Shown: positions 35,967 to 48,689, numbered from the stretch's first letter. The stretch is 64,000 bases of DNA from Daphnia pulex (GCF_021134715.1 NC_060020.1:5952001-6016000), one strand, 5' to 3'. The notes: generated from the sequence alone by a model not told the origin. A program made the numbers and translations.

Positions 35967-36581
35967 TTGCGAGCGATGAGCTGTTGCCCGCGCGTCGGTG
36001 TGTGACTATCATCCGGCTCTCTCTCTCTCTCTCGTGAAACCGGCTTTGCTTAACAGACAGAAAAATGTTTACATGATCGATTGGTAAATGTCACTTTATT
36101 TTTTGTGTGTGTGTGTCGGAGTGGATTGCATCATGGAAACTAACGTCTGCAACATTTTTTCCGTCCTTTCACCTTTCGGGTGGGAACGAAATAAAATTTC
36201 AAAAAAAAAAGGCAAGTTTTATTTTTAAATAGATGCGCACGGATGTGCGAGTTTTTAATATTTTCGAGTCTATTCTAATCAAGCAATTGAAATTGTAAGA
36301 ATATTAAAAAAAAGGTATTACTATACATATAAGCTAGGCTCAGTAGAAATGTCGTTAAAAGGCTCGTTTTGTTGCAAGTTGGAATTTTGGTAGAGGAGAG
36401 AAAAGAAAAGAAGAGAGACATTTCCTAGAGATGCATTGTGACTTTTTGGATGTGGGAAACTTTTTGGGTTGGATGGCAACATTTCATTGAAATTTGAATG
36501 GGACGAAGGTAGCACCATTATAGGTACAGCTCCGACTCGTGCTTTTTCCTCTCTGGCTCTCTGGAAGAATCAAAGAAGAAG

Positions 36582-36602
36582 AGGGAGAGAGAGAGAGAGG
36601 TA
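36582..36602. repeat. (GA)n microsatellite
   Basis: A purine-only dinucleotide run within a GA-rich segment. Confidence 0.8.
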
Positions 36603-37857
36603 GAGGGAGAAGGAAATGGGACAGGGGTCATTTCTTTCTTGTTGGTGAAGGGATAAAATAAAAAAAGCAGAAGAAGAAGAAGAAGTGGATGGTTGTTGGC
36701 TTGCATTGCTAGGCGGCTCACCTAGACGATGTTGCCGGCGGGGATAAGCCTCCTGCAGGCCCGCTCCCCTCCACCATCTTTGCCACATGCTGTGTGACTC
36801 TCTGCTGGGCTCTTATACTATACAGTCAAGGTTCCTCCAACCATCCTAGAAAGTCGTTGAAACCGCAGGATATCCAGCATTTTCTGGCTTTCGTCTCGAC
36901 CCGCTTCTTGATTCCTTCTCCATCTTCATCTTTCTTATTCTGCTGTTCTCTTTTTTTTTCCTTCCAGAAGAAGAAGAAGAAGAAGAAGAGGGAGAAAACC
37001 CATTTTTGGAATGGCGTCCAATCCAGCTGGAACCGAACGACGGGGATTCTGCCGGCTTTTTCTTCTTCTTCTGGGTTTCTTTTTTGGCTTTCTGATTTTT
37101 TCTTAGTATATTTCTCTGTAAAACAATGTGCAACAAATCCACTTTGGTTTTGCTATCTATTCTAGGCATCGGTGGTCGGACGAATCTACTTCTTTTTTCC
37201 AATCAGCCTATAGACATACGATCGGTTCTTCATCTTGTCTGAGTTTTTGTAATGCGGATCGCTCCGACCACCTTCCATTTTTAACTTTAAAAGATGTTAG
37301 ACTGTTTAAATACTTAAACGGATTATAGACCATACCAATCTTCCGGCTGGATCTCATCCGCTTTCCTTTGTCTAAGCTCTCGGTCAGCTCCACCTACGCT
37401 ATACCAAAAGGATCGCTCATACCTGTCCTACCTAGAAAGATGTTTCGCAACTAAACACATGAATCACCGTACAGGCAAAAATCTTGCGCTTCCATTTCCA
37501 CACAGCCGGAATAAAAAAGTAGAAATTCCGTGAAACAAAACAAATATTTCAAGAGATATTACCGAAAAATTGAATTTCTTGGAAAAAGCTGTTGAGTCAG
37601 TGGGCAGTTAACAGTCATTATATTATTTAATAATATTTAAAAATCTAGGATTGCGCGTTGAAAATATAGGGCCGGTAGCTGCCACGTCCGGTGATGTAAA
37701 ATTCAACCAACTACGGTATTTTCTTTCGTGACTCGCCTTATTAACAATTGATTAGTAAAACAATGTCAAGTGTGGGCCTCCTTTTTTCTAGTCACTATAG
37801 GAAGCGAACATGATTAGAGAGGACTACTACTGGTTACTCGTCGAACGTTGGACGCGC

Positions 37858-37964
37858 TGATAAGTGGTGAGTGCTGATAAGCTTAAAAGGGGATAAGAGT
37901 AGCTGCTGGGCGGCATCGTGAAGACAGCGATGCCTATCTTGGTCATCAAGCCTCTTGTGTATCG
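37858..37964 (+). promoter_or_regulatory. GATA-motif cluster with a possible orphan first exon
   Basis: Three GATAAG sites lie within 40 bp (TGATAAG at 37858 and 37875, GGATAAG at 37891), with TTAAAAGG between the last two as a possible TATA variant. A start codon follows at 37930; it reads MPILVIKPLVYR into a strong GTAAGT donor at 37965. Clustered GATA sites close to a start are typical of arthropod gut or fat-body promoters. No matching downstream exon was identified, so the gene is unproven. Confidence 0.35.
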
Positions 37965-40900
37965 GTAAGTATAAGCAAGGTAATACAAGCAGCTAATTAA
38001 AAACCAATAAGTCTAGAAAGTCGATGCTAAAAACCGATTATATGAAAACCAACTCATCTTTTTTAAAAGAAAACTTTGCCGTCTCATTTCAACGTTCATC
38101 GCAATGTCGGTTTACACTGTAATAGGCCTAGGCGGGCATCACCATTTTTCCCGACCAACAATAAAAACCAAATCGGATTCAGATAAAAATTTCGCAGCTG
38201 CGACTTTTATTGTATCTCTACTTGTTGCCATTGCAAATAGAAAAAAAGAGAAAAAAAGAATAGCATGCAAGCTCTGCTCCTTCTATGAATCGTTAAAAGA
38301 TAGCTTTGCTTGATCTATTCATTTCTTTGTGTGTCACGTTCCGGTCTAGAAATGGAGAAATCCTGTCCGTCACACTTGAAGAAACTTCAGAAGCAAAATA
38401 ATGAAAACTAGTTGTTGTTTGGAAATACCGAACAGAGCAGAGTATTTCTTTTTCTTTTTTTCTCTCTTTTGGAACATCGAAACTGGTAACTCTTTCCCAT
38501 CAGCTGCAGCAGAGCACAGTCAGTCCTTTTCTGAATTGTTTGTTTGTTTGTTCTTTGTTTGTCGTTTCAAATCCGTGAGATAATTATTAAATAAGTTTTT
38601 TTTTTTTCGTTTTTGTTTGTTTTTTCACGTGGTATTCTGCATACAAATTTTTCGGGGGGATCTGACGTTAAACTATCTGTTTTCCGATCAGTTGCCGACT
38701 AATCGTCATCAATCATGAATATAGCAGTTGGATATAATACCGAAGAAAACTGTCCATCGCGCAGTTTTGTTAAGACTTTAGACAATTTTTAAGGACATGG
38801 CTGATTTGTATTAAATTATGCGAGGAATTCTGATCGACATTTCATGCGCATTGTTTCACAATCAAAAAATTTGCGCAAACGCATCAACGGCAACCTCGTG
38901 AGCGAATCGAAATTTAAATTGGGAAATGGCATTCAATTCGGCTAATAGACGCATCTGCTCAAAAAACGTAATTATAAGGTAGCTGCTGCTTCAAACGGAA
39001 AGAAAGAAAAAGAAAAATGAAATCTAAGGCAAAAGGGACAATCAATCAAATTCGTTTGATACATGACCGATAGAAATCTAACAAAAAAAGTAGGTAGTTA
39101 CCATACACAGGCCAGGTGGCAAGCCAATTACAGTTTACCGCTCTCATCGCCTTCTTACATAGTAACTATACAAGCGAGCTACTGTTAATTTAGAAACAAA
39201 AACTGTAACTGGTTAAAAAAGGAAAAAAACATTTTTGAAACATATTATTATTACAACAGTTATACATATAATTATGTAACCCGCATGCAAGAGGATTAGG
39301 ATTAAGTATTTAGCAGTCTGGTATTATATATATAAATTCATGGAAGCCTATCGTCGTATGCTTCTGACCTCGCCAGGCACACACACACACACACGAAGTG
39401 GCAACAACTTTTTTTTATGACTTTAAACCCTTAAAAACAATATTGAGCATGCTAGCTAGCTAGCTAGCTCAGCACAGCATTAATTGAATGTTCAAAAAGA
39501 CAATGAAATTTAATTATAGAAAAATACTCGAGACAAAAAAAAATGTTTGAAGGTAAAAGGCTAAATAACTTCATCGCAAAGTTGCGGTGGGCATTTTCTT
39601 TTCCTTTTTTACAATGTGGATTTATGGTGCCATACAGAGAGAACCACACATCACGGTATACATAGACGAATAATAATAATAATTTATATATATATATGGT
39701 ATCTAACATCGCAGTGTATAGTATAGATATTTATTTATATGCATTATTCAGCGCAGCACAGGTAAGAAGAGAGAGAACGGGTAAAGAAAATTTAGTTGGA
39801 GTGAACGTTCTCTTCGTTTTTGGTATTTCTGTCGAATAGCGACCGACCCGCCGACCCCTTGGTACCACGAATTATTTTGTTGTGTTTTTTAAGAAGCGAA
39901 GAGAAATAAAAATTTGTCTTGTGGAATTGATTAGTGAAGGTAAAGGACTTTGTTTCTGTTTCTCCGTTCCTTATGGGGGGTTCACTATGACATTGCGAAA
40001 TTACCAAACATTGTTCGCTGCCGTGCTGGCCAAGAGAGAGAGAGAAATATCATCCTAACCTTTTCATTCCTTTTGAAATATTCGACGTGTTCCACCCACC
40101 ACCATCAACCCTCCTCCAAAAAGCTAAAAAAAAAAAAAAACTTCCGGTTGGGAGGTATTATATACAATGAATAATTATTTGTGTATAGGCTGCCTACTAT
40201 AAAACATCCAATTCATGCTTTGTGATTTAAAAAGTTTATAAGATACAAAAAAAAAAAAATTATTTTACTGGAGCAATGGTTAGAATTGAACAAAGAAAAA
40301 AAAAAATGATTTCCCCTACGTTACAGTGTGCCCTATATAATTTTGATGTAACGTCGCCAAATATAAAAAAGACCCCGGCAGCACGTACTACCGTACATGG
40401 ATCCAACTCGGATTTCCATTGCCTTGGAAAGAAGATAAATTGGAATATCAAGTTACCCCCCCAACACAAACCTCCTACCTTTCTCTCTCTCTCTCTTTCT
40501 CTCTAATCGGGCAATATCGAAAAAGAAAAATGATAAGCGAATCACGAAGTGATGTTCGGGGTTAGTTTATACATATCCCGCGCTGGCTGCTGGGCTATAG
40601 CTGGCTTCAAAAAAATATAATAATAATAATAATAATATAAGAAAAGTGGTAGATCGTCTGGGAGACTCGTGGGGAATGAACATGAAAAGGAGATATAGCC
40701 AAAGAAAAAAAAACCGGCTTGGTCTTTTTTCTTTTTCTTTCTTTCCAAAACCCCGAGTTTCGCATTCCTAAGCGACCGTGACTTCCCCCGCTGTTAGAAA
40801 TATTTTCTTCGACTTTTTCAGTCGATGGAAAGAAGAAAAAAAAAGAGGGAGGAAGAAGAGGACTGGGAAGCAGCTGATAGCGGCGTTTTCGAATTTTGAA

Positions 40901-42138
40901 AGCTCTTTTTTTTTCGAATTCTCAAAACATATTCTTCGGCGTATAGATAATGCCTTCTCCACCGCGTTTCCCCTTCGAATTTTGTATTCAAGTTGAATAA
41001 TGGTATGGCCAACGTTTGACTCACTTCTTTCATTCGACTTTTATACTAGTTCTACAAGGTTAATCGAGTGAGCAACGACCTTTGTACACTCGCATTTCGT
41101 TATTTGTGCCCAAAGGTTCACCTAAAGGTGATGATGGCGAATTCATAACGAATCAAAGTTAAATCATAATAACTCATCCAAATTTTATTTTTCGAAAAAA
41201 GTTATTAAGGCAATCAGCTCGCAATGACTCTTTGCATCACTCCCCCTTTTTGAGATAATACCTGTACTTGCGCTGCTGATGATAGTTTTTAACTTCAATT
41301 CTACACATCTGGGTGGGGCGGCGATGTTATTTCAAATGCCCTCAAACTCGTCAACCAAATACAAAATGTCATTGGGTAAAACGATCGGGCGTGAATACAA
41401 CTCCCCAACTCGAATTCGTAAAGGTAAAAAAACATGTACATAAAAGAAGAAAAAACAAGAAAAGAAATAAGGAGAGAGAGCAGCTAGCGTATGTGGGAGG
41501 AGGCAACGAAAAGAGGAGGTTTATGCCCGCAGGATGGCTTCTTCCATTTACCCAAGTCGAAAAAATGTGTGTGTACAATATATGCTGTGTATAGTGGAGA
41601 GCCAGCAAGATATATACACTCGCTTCTATATCTATGTATTCTCGGAGCTGGCTGCTGCTGCTGCTGCTGCTGCCTTAGGAGGAGCTTGCTGCCATCATAT
41701 AGGTGCCAGAGGTGTTTCACTCCAACGAGAACGGGGAGAAAGAGGGAGGTGCTAGTAGAGCGTATTGGCTGCAGCCAAGCAGGAAACGCGAGTCAGGTGA
41801 CGGCTTACCTGGTCCAGTCCAGACACAACGAGTCTCACAGTCTGTTGGAGTGGATGGTCTGGCTCGAAACAACGACCCACTCGCCCCCATCGCTACTTAA
41901 CTTTTGTCATTACGCATTGATACACCACACCCGTGTTGTTGTGTACTTGCGAGTTGCACGGCCAATCGAACCCAAAAACAATTCCCGTCACCATTTCCCA
42001 CCACCCGCAAAAGTGACAGCCGAAAATAGGTGTTTTATTAGCAGACGACGAAATTTCGAGTGCTTCAAATTTCTGCCAGTTCTAATTGGGTGTGATTATG
42101 TGCATCGTTTTCAACCGTTGATTCAATTTTAAATAAAA
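37965..42138. other. Gene-poor region upstream of four-jointed
   Basis: This continues the gene-poor stretch with simple repeats: GCTA units near 39452, (AC)n near 39380, TAATAA units near 40617-40637 and a (GCT)n run at 41651-41672. Open frames here are short and of low complexity. Its position makes it a candidate regulatory region for the next gene; no specific enhancer can be identified by eye. Confidence 0.45.
41651..41672. repeat. (GCT)n microsatellite
   Basis: Seven consecutive GCT units in non-coding DNA upstream of four-jointed. Confidence 0.85.
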
Positions 42139-42540
42139 TATGTCGGCGAATCGAAGCAATTCAATGTTTGACGACGAGTTTGCCAATCGGGACTAGATCT
42201 GTCGGGACATGGAGCCTGCTGCTCAATTCGTGTCGTCGCCAATCGCTACCGAGGACGAACCGCCAAGTGGTGACATATTTGCTGATGACCAGTCGTACGT
42301 GAAAGCGTTTTGTCGAGCGTGCAGGTGACTTTGCTTTTTTTATCAAAAAAAAAACCCCAAAAGTGTCACCCATTCATACCTGGAGTGTGTGCTGCTATAG
42401 ATGTTTTATAGTGCTCTACCGGTTATTCCGTCGGCATTCAACAGCTAGCTGCATGACCTCGTGAAAAAATCCCATCAAGTCTCTTTTTTGTTATTTCCCC
42501 CCAGAAAAGTGTTAACCAGAACTCGAGTGTGCTGTCCTTG
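42139..42540 (+). promoter_or_regulatory. Spliced 5' leader of four-jointed with upstream reading frames
   Basis: Two short reading frames precede the main frame. One starts at 42139 (MSANRSNSMFDDEFANRD, stop). The other starts at 42209 (MEPAAQFVSSPIATEDEPPS and on). The second meets a GTGACT donor at 42325. A strong acceptor (polypyrimidine, CCCCCCAG) is at 42504, and after splicing the frame would stop at TGA 42538-42540, just inside the long frame. Upstream frames of this kind often damp translation of the main product. Confidence 0.4.
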
Positions 42541-44220
42541 AATCACGAAATTGAATTCAAAAGAAATTTTAAACTTCAAATTAAAAACAAACAAAAAAAC
42601 TTGAAAATTGCTGATTGTTATTATGTGCTTCAATTACAAATGGTTCGAGAACATGTACTTGAGCAGATGCTCTCACTGCAGTATTTGACCACCAGTTTGA
42701 GAATGCGCAGGACTAGCTCTTTCTTCGACATGGAACCATCGTTTTCCGTCCAGTCCTTGTCGCGAGACGCTTCCGCTTTGGAGGGCGGCGGAATAGTGTA
42801 CGGCGGCGGCGGTCAATCCGGCCAGCAGCAGCCGCAAGCTGCTGGCTTCTTCCCCCATCGGGCCTCCAGGTGGCTTTGTTTTCTAACCACCTGCCTGGCC
42901 TTTATCCTGGGCGTTGGAGTCGGTATCGCCGTGCCGATGCTCTACGCCTCATCTCCCATTGAAATCAACGGCAACAACTCACGAACGGCTGCCGCCGCCC
43001 CCTGGGCCGTCGTTCAAGACCCGTCAAGTGTCGTCCACCTGCCTCTCGACTTGACGTCCAGCGGCAGCAACGCAAGTGCCTCCAACATTCCGGCCCGTAC
43101 GTCGGCCAGGATGAAAGCCTACTTGCGCAAGAAGGAGAAAGAAATGCAGTTGACGAAGAATCAAAGGTCCTCCTCTGACGACGACAATGTCGTCAGCTTC
43201 GTTCAGACATCCGGGATGGCTGAAAACAAAAGTCAAGAGGACGGGGCGACTGTTGTGACTGGCCAAGCTGTCAATGGCATCTACTGGTCGCAAGCCGTGG
43301 AAGACATTCTGCCAACAGGTTTCGACGAGTCAAACGCCAAAGAATGGAACGACTTTAGCCACCAGACGCCCATTGTGCGCGTCGAGGAAGGCTGCGGCCG
43401 GATGCAAAATCGACTCATCACCTTCGAGAGTGGCCGGCAGTCGTGCTGTCGCTACCGTCAAAATTACGACCAGATCCAGGGTGAAATTTTCAGTTTCTAC
43501 CTGAGCCGGTTGCTCGGCTTACGCAACTTACCACCGTCATCGTTGGGCTTGGTCCGCCCTCAAGATCGCCAATGGATTAATGTCCAGTCGTCGTTGAATC
43601 AGGCCCAGTGGACGGAGGACCGGCCGGTGGTCTACACTCAGTTCCTCAACGACTTGGAGCCGGCCTACATTCCCGTCCAGTTCCGCGGTCGCGATCGTCA
43701 CCTGAATCCGTCGGACGTGCAGCGCCACAATCTCCAGGAGACGGCCGGTCGTGACGAGCTGTTGACGCTGGCCCAGTGGTCTGATCTTTTGGTTCTCGAC
43801 TACCTGACGGCCAACCTGGACAGGATGGTCAACAACCTGTACAACATGCAGTGGAATCCGGCCATGATGGACTCGCCGGCTCACAATCTGGCACGCGATT
43901 CCAAAACGGGTTTGCTCGTCTTCCTGGACAACGAAAGTGGCCTCCTGCACGGCTACCGTCTCCTGGACAAGTACGAAATGTACCACAAAAGCCTCCTGGA
44001 TTCGCTCTGCGTTTTCCGGCGGACGACCGTCGACGCCCTGCGCCAGTTGCAGTCGCAAAAGAACGTCGGCAAGTTGCTCCGCCACATGTTCGAAACTCGT
44101 GACCAGTCACTCGTCGATTTCTTACCTTTTCTGCCGGAGAAGAGCATCAAGACACTCAACTACAGGATCGATCAAGTCTTGGAGCAAGTGACCAAATGCC
44201 AATCCCTTTACGGTGCTTAA
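42529..44220 (+). CDS. fj: Four-jointed (FJX1) Golgi kinase
   Basis: Four-jointed is a type II Golgi kinase that phosphorylates extracellular cadherin domains of Fat and Dachsous during planar polarity and Hippo-linked growth control. The frame is uninterrupted in a single exon, as in flies and vertebrates. The signal-anchor is at about residues 115-140 (LAFILGVGVGIAVPMLYA), followed by a variable stem. The luminal kinase domain begins near WSQAVEDILPTGF. Conserved features include paired cysteines around GCGRMQ and SCCRYR, the catalytic Asp in TANLDRMVNN (Asp431) and the metal-binding Asp in VFLDNESG (Asp467). 563 residues are counted from the first in-frame ATG. The next ATG, Met38 at 42640, is a better start candidate because the first 37 residues are Lys/Asn-rich and leader-like. 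An AATAAA follows at 44744. Confidence 0.93.
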   Translation: MLSLNHEIEFKRNFKLQIKNKQKNLKIADCYYVLQLQMVREHVLEQMLSLQYLTTSLRMRRTSSFFDMEPSFSVQSLSRDASALEGGGIVYGGGGQSGQQQPQAAGFFPHRASRWLCFLTTCLAFILGVGVGIAVPMLYASSPIEINGNNSRTAAAAPWAVVQDPSSVVHLPLDLTSSGSNASASNIPARTSARMKAYLRKKEKEMQLTKNQRSSSDDDNVVSFVQTSGMAENKSQEDGATVVTGQAVNGIYWSQAVEDILPTGFDESNAKEWNDFSHQTPIVRVEEGCGRMQNRLITFESGRQSCCRYRQNYDQIQGEIFSFYLSRLLGLRNLPPSSLGLVRPQDRQWINVQSSLNQAQWTEDRPVVYTQFLNDLEPAYIPVQFRGRDRHLNPSDVQRHNLQETAGRDELLTLAQWSDLLVLDYLTANLDRMVNNLYNMQWNPAMMDSPAHNLARDSKTGLLVFLDNESGLLHGYRLLDKYEMYHKSLLDSLCVFRRTTVDALRQLQSQKNVGKLLRHMFETRDQSLVDFLPFLPEKSIKTLNYRIDQVLEQVTKCQSLYGA

Positions 44221-47200
44221 AAGTCTATTAACTGTATACTTATATAATCAACTGCAAATCTTTGTACAATATCGAAATGTCATTTGCTCGCTTTAGCTAT
44301 ACATTCTTCTCGTTTCCTATACATAGACTTCTAGGCCTATATCTCTACTGAAATGCTGGGCAGTTAAACCCCTAACCAAAAGGCAAAAATAATTATCCAA
44401 TTAAAGCCAAACCCAAAACCAGAAAAAAAAAAGGAAAACAATCTTTTTTGCCTAGCGCTTTTTTAAATATTTTCCAAGCCGACTCCTATAGCTCTTATCG
44501 ATTCGTATTAGAGATATAGGGGCTTGGAGATGTGTACAGTAAGATGCCAATGTGTATAATCATCTCGATCTTGTCGCCTTGTTAAGAGACTTTGTTCCCC
44601 AACAAAAAAACAAAACAAAAAAGAATTTTCCTATACATTTTCAATTTCGAAATGGAATCATAAATCATCAGCTAGTAGTTGATTGAGGACAGTAGGAGTG
44701 CGACAGGTATATACGGCTATATATACGAGCTATAGGAGAGAAGAATAAAAGCCAGGAATGTGATTAAACTGTACCAATACCATATTCACAATCGGAAAGT
44801 CAGGAAGTTTAAGGAGAGACTCCATTTCACCTTAAAGAAGTAAATGGCATTTTATGACATCTCCCCAAGGCCTTCTTTATACTCCCTGCTCTCCAATTTT
44901 CTCCAACCCACCCACGAAAAACAAAAAAGAAAAGAAAAAAACCATCTTCAGCAGTCTGAAAATTTTTATGATGGGCTGCTAGACAGAGAGGGGAGATATT
45001 TTGAACCGAGAACTTTTGAAGATGGTACGAATGTCAACTAGAAAAATTTTTCTTGACGATCTGTGACTCGCTATCTGTACAGCATTTTGCTTTCTCAATA
45101 CTTAAAAGTTAAAAGAAAAAAAAAGGCCTTTAAAGTGACCAATCGCAATAATTTCCGTTGGACTCTTTCTGACCGCGTTCGATTCAAATCAGTGATGAAT
45201 TGGTGCTACTTTTTAACAATTCGACCTCCTTGAATATCGGCGCTCTCGAAAAAAAAAAACTGTTCCCATAGAAATCTAAATTTCCAATAATGAATAGCGC
45301 GAAATAGAATCATTTCGTTGCGATAATAACCTTGTGGAAAAGCAAAGACATATAAACGATATGCTTTATAGACTGACATTAAAACACAGCACGGCTCTCT
45401 TCAACTCCACCTGAAATCAAGTAGTGCACCAGCAGCCCCTATTGCTTCTTCTAATATTCTACTCTCTTTTCGTTTTTTACTACAGTCTCAATGTCAACAA
45501 GCGTGCGTGTATTCTTCTCTGAGCCAGCAATTTGATAACTGTAGCCTTTGGTCGATATGTACTATGTGTCGTGCGATGATCTAATTGTCCCCAATTATAT
45601 TCCTCCTCAAGTTTTTTTTTTTTTTTTCAGCGTGCTAAAATCTCGATTGTATATTGTAACATATCAGCAACTGGACTTCTTAGTTCCAGAATTCCAACTT
45701 TGGCATGCGGGAGAATGTAATATCTGTAAATGACTGTATATAATTTGTTAAATCGGATAATAAATAATACTGGATGTTCAATGTCAAGGAAATTTTTACA
45801 ACGCAACGCGCTACGGGTTTTTCTTTTCTTTCTATTTCACTCAGATTAGAAACCTTTTGTTTCCAAGTGATACAGGCCACGAGTCTAAAATTAGTAGACA
45901 ATCGTGAACAATGCCTTTTCTTTTTTACACCAAATTATATACACGTCTTCGCGGCCCTACGTGCTGTCACTAAGTAATGTGTCGGGCTAAACTACCGAAT
46001 GTGAAAAAAAAAGGAAGGAAAAATAAGAATTGGAACACGGGTAGAAAATTCTAACGAAGGAAAGAATTTATGGCAGGGTGAAAATCGTCAAATGCTTTAA
46101 AGGCAAAAATCACGGATTTACGCCTCGTTTCTCCAAAAGGGATCGTACTACCTGTGTACTACCTGTGTACTACCTGTTCGGAGGGTAGCAATTAACCCAG
46201 CAATCAACCACGGCACAATTGCAGGGCAATTGTATACAATATGGGGGGAGTATAGCCTATAATCAAAAGGGATATCAGCCAAACTTGCTGGTGTATATTT
46301 CGAAGGATTATTTGCGAGGCCCATAATTTCGATACGGCAAAATGAAAATGAATTGCCATTTATTTTTACCGTTGTACAAATTAAAAAAAAAGCTATTCGC
46401 ATTTCCCCACGCTAACTTCTGTTAGTTCCAAGTGATCCATTAGTCTGAGACGGTAAATCTCTATACGAACGAATATAGCTTGTCCTTTCAAAAAGTTTTA
46501 AAATATAGAGTTCAGTGTTAACTTGTACGGTAACTTGAATGAGCGAACAAACATAAGACAAAATAAAATTTATCAATAAAATAATCTTATACGGCTTCAT
46601 ATAAAAGAGATATCAAAGAAGATAGACGTTTGCATCTATTTCTATAGTCTTAAATTAAACTACCGAGGCATAATTTCATCGAATCTCGCGAGCCAGCCTC
46701 ACTCAAAATCCTCAAAACGTCTTAGGCTCGCAGGAGATGAAACAATCATCAACCAAACAACGATAAAAATAAGGAGCCACAAAACCCAGAGACATAAAGG
46801 TATAGGCTATTTTCAAATGTTGTTTTGTCAAACCCGCAATTGTATACAGATGGCGATTGCGTGACTTGTATCAGTGTCGTAGTTGGTTGATTAATTTTAT
46901 GTTGCTGCTGATATTCTCAGAGTTGTTGAAAAAGCTGCGGATAATCTTTTAGGTTCTGCTGGCCAGGTATAGCCTATCCTATCGTGTACCCCTTATACTA
47001 TTTGTGATGTAGGACACGGTTGTTTCGGGCGGAAAACGAACTTACGAGAAAAAAAAAGGATTAATCAAAAAGATATTAACATTTTTATACGTGAATACAT
47101 TTCATTTGAATTTCGCTCGATGGGAAACTTTGACTGCTGTCCATCCTTCAAGTTGGCATACTTATACAAATTCATGCAGATGTGATTTTTCGACTTTGGT

Positions 47201-48380
47201 ATATTATTAGACGCAATTCTATTTTTACAAGCGCTATTTAAATCTGAGTTCCTTATCGCATAAATAATACATTGCGACACCTTTTCAATACTTAGCAATG
47301 CGTACAACACATTATGCCTGGAGTCATGAGCGTTTTAATGAGCTTGTATTGCCATTGTAGCGTTCGAAATCGCGCATAATGATTAACACGGACAGTTCGA
47401 CTCTTTGGTTGCGCTCAAAAAGGAAAGACGACAGAGAGAACCGCATCTCCATCAGCAACATTGTATTCACAGAACCAACATCAACACATGTAGAACACAT
47501 CGAACCACCCAAATCAGGCGCACACGAATAAAAAAACAAAAACAAAAAGAACTCAACTGCCTTCAACAACACGAACTATACATCTAACTATGTCTTTAAC
47601 CACACAAGAGAAAGAAGCGGGTTTATATATTAAGTACGACGACCTGTAATCAATCGATTGAGAGTTATCTATATACTGACTAATGTGTTAATGCTTCTCC
47701 TACGTCTGCTGCTATGGGGAAGGTTATATATACTCTTAACGACACATGTTTCTCGGAAGAACCTCGATTCCCTACGTATAGTATAACCTATGGCTTTCGC
47801 CCAGAAAGAGACAGCGACCTTTACGTTTTACTAGACTTTTGCCCCGACACACGGACAAGATAGTGATCTTGACTGAGCGTTGGTCTTCCCCTTCAAGTTT
47901 TGTTTTTGTTGTCGGTCTTCCTTTTTGCATCGACCTGGGCGCTGCGCTGTGCCGCGATGCGACTCTCTCTCTCTCGACTATTGAGACGCTATACATTCGC
48001 CGGTTGGGAGTAAATCTAGCCATATACGTACAATCTCGTGGACGCCACAATATGTTAACGTGTTGAATTGCTTTATAATTTCGTTCCACTGGTTTTTCTA
48101 TTGAAAAAAGAGCCTAGAAAGACTAGATAAGCACGTGAACAGATGACAATTCATTTTTCGCCTTTTGCTGCTGCTAGTCAGGTGGTCGTTTGCAAATCAC
48201 GTTTAACATTTCTAGGAAATGTCGTGAAATCTGAAATAGTTAACCTGCGCTATAGCATTTAATCGAAGTTCCACGCAAGCAAGAAGCAGCAGCAGCATTG
48301 TGGGTAGCCTTTTGTTGGTCAACGAGCGGAGGAATTCAAATAAGATTTCACGAGAGGGCAGCAATCCACTGAAAGGTTAT
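44221..48380. other. Four-jointed 3' UTR and gene-poor spacer
   Basis: The first ~550 bp are likely 3' UTR, ending at AATAAA 44744-44749. The rest is AT-rich, with homopolymers and a thrice-repeated TACCTGTGTACTACC word near 46148-46176. I see no coding exon. Confidence 0.45.
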
Positions 48381-48387
48381 TTAGGAT

Positions 48388-48689
48388 TGGATATATAAAC
48401 GCAGTGAACCATAAGATACCTCCTACCGAGACGGAGCAGCCAAGCAGCAGAGAGGAGTAACAAGTCGAGAAAGAAAAAAGCGTGGGAAAACCGAATGGCT
48501 TTTGATATTCCACAGAGAGCCAGCACTATTCCTACCCCCTGCAGTCATGAGGGCTTCACGTTCATCACATTTGGAAAGGTTGTTGACGAAGATGCGATAA
48601 AGAAATGCTCATTTACTTTTCCCAAGTTTAATAGAGATCTTTATAAAAAACCACGATTAACACAAACTGCAGTTACCTCGGTTTATTGA
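48388..48689 (+). CDS. Small hypothetical protein with TATA promoter
   Basis: A TATA box (ATATATAAAC, 48391-48400) lies about 100 bp before an ATG at 48495. The frame runs 64 residues to TGA at 48687-48689, starting MAFDIPQRASTIPTPCSHEG and containing FTFITFGKVVDEDAIKKCSF. It is not low-complexity and has no signal peptide or membrane segment. I do not recognise a family. The promoter position and balanced composition favour a genuine small gene over chance, but a single short frame is weak evidence. Confidence 0.4.

Larger units (their letters stand above)
30405..37850. other. Gene-poor region, first part
   Basis: No gene could be supported. 30460-31000 has short coding-like plus-strand pieces (for example LPLVLLDDNRWPSVASKHKK near 30785) that break quickly and look like remnants. 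From 31.2 kb on the DNA is rich in simple repeats: a purine tract at 31575-31830, a C run near 32801, (CA)n at 33120-33140, (GAC)n at 34508-34526, (CT)n at 34866-34886, (GT)n at 35947-35966 and (GAA)n at 36967-36988. Confidence 0.5.

Noticed and set aside
41369-42132. Several overlapping open frames, one of 213 codons, before four-jointed
   Set aside because: They span a (GCT)n microsatellite and low-complexity DNA and show no domain. The longest is probably a chance frame or leader sequence.
43537-44085. 182-codon minus-strand frame inside four-jointed
   Set aside because: It lies wholly antisense to the conserved kinase domain and is a by-product of the GC-rich third positions of the real gene.
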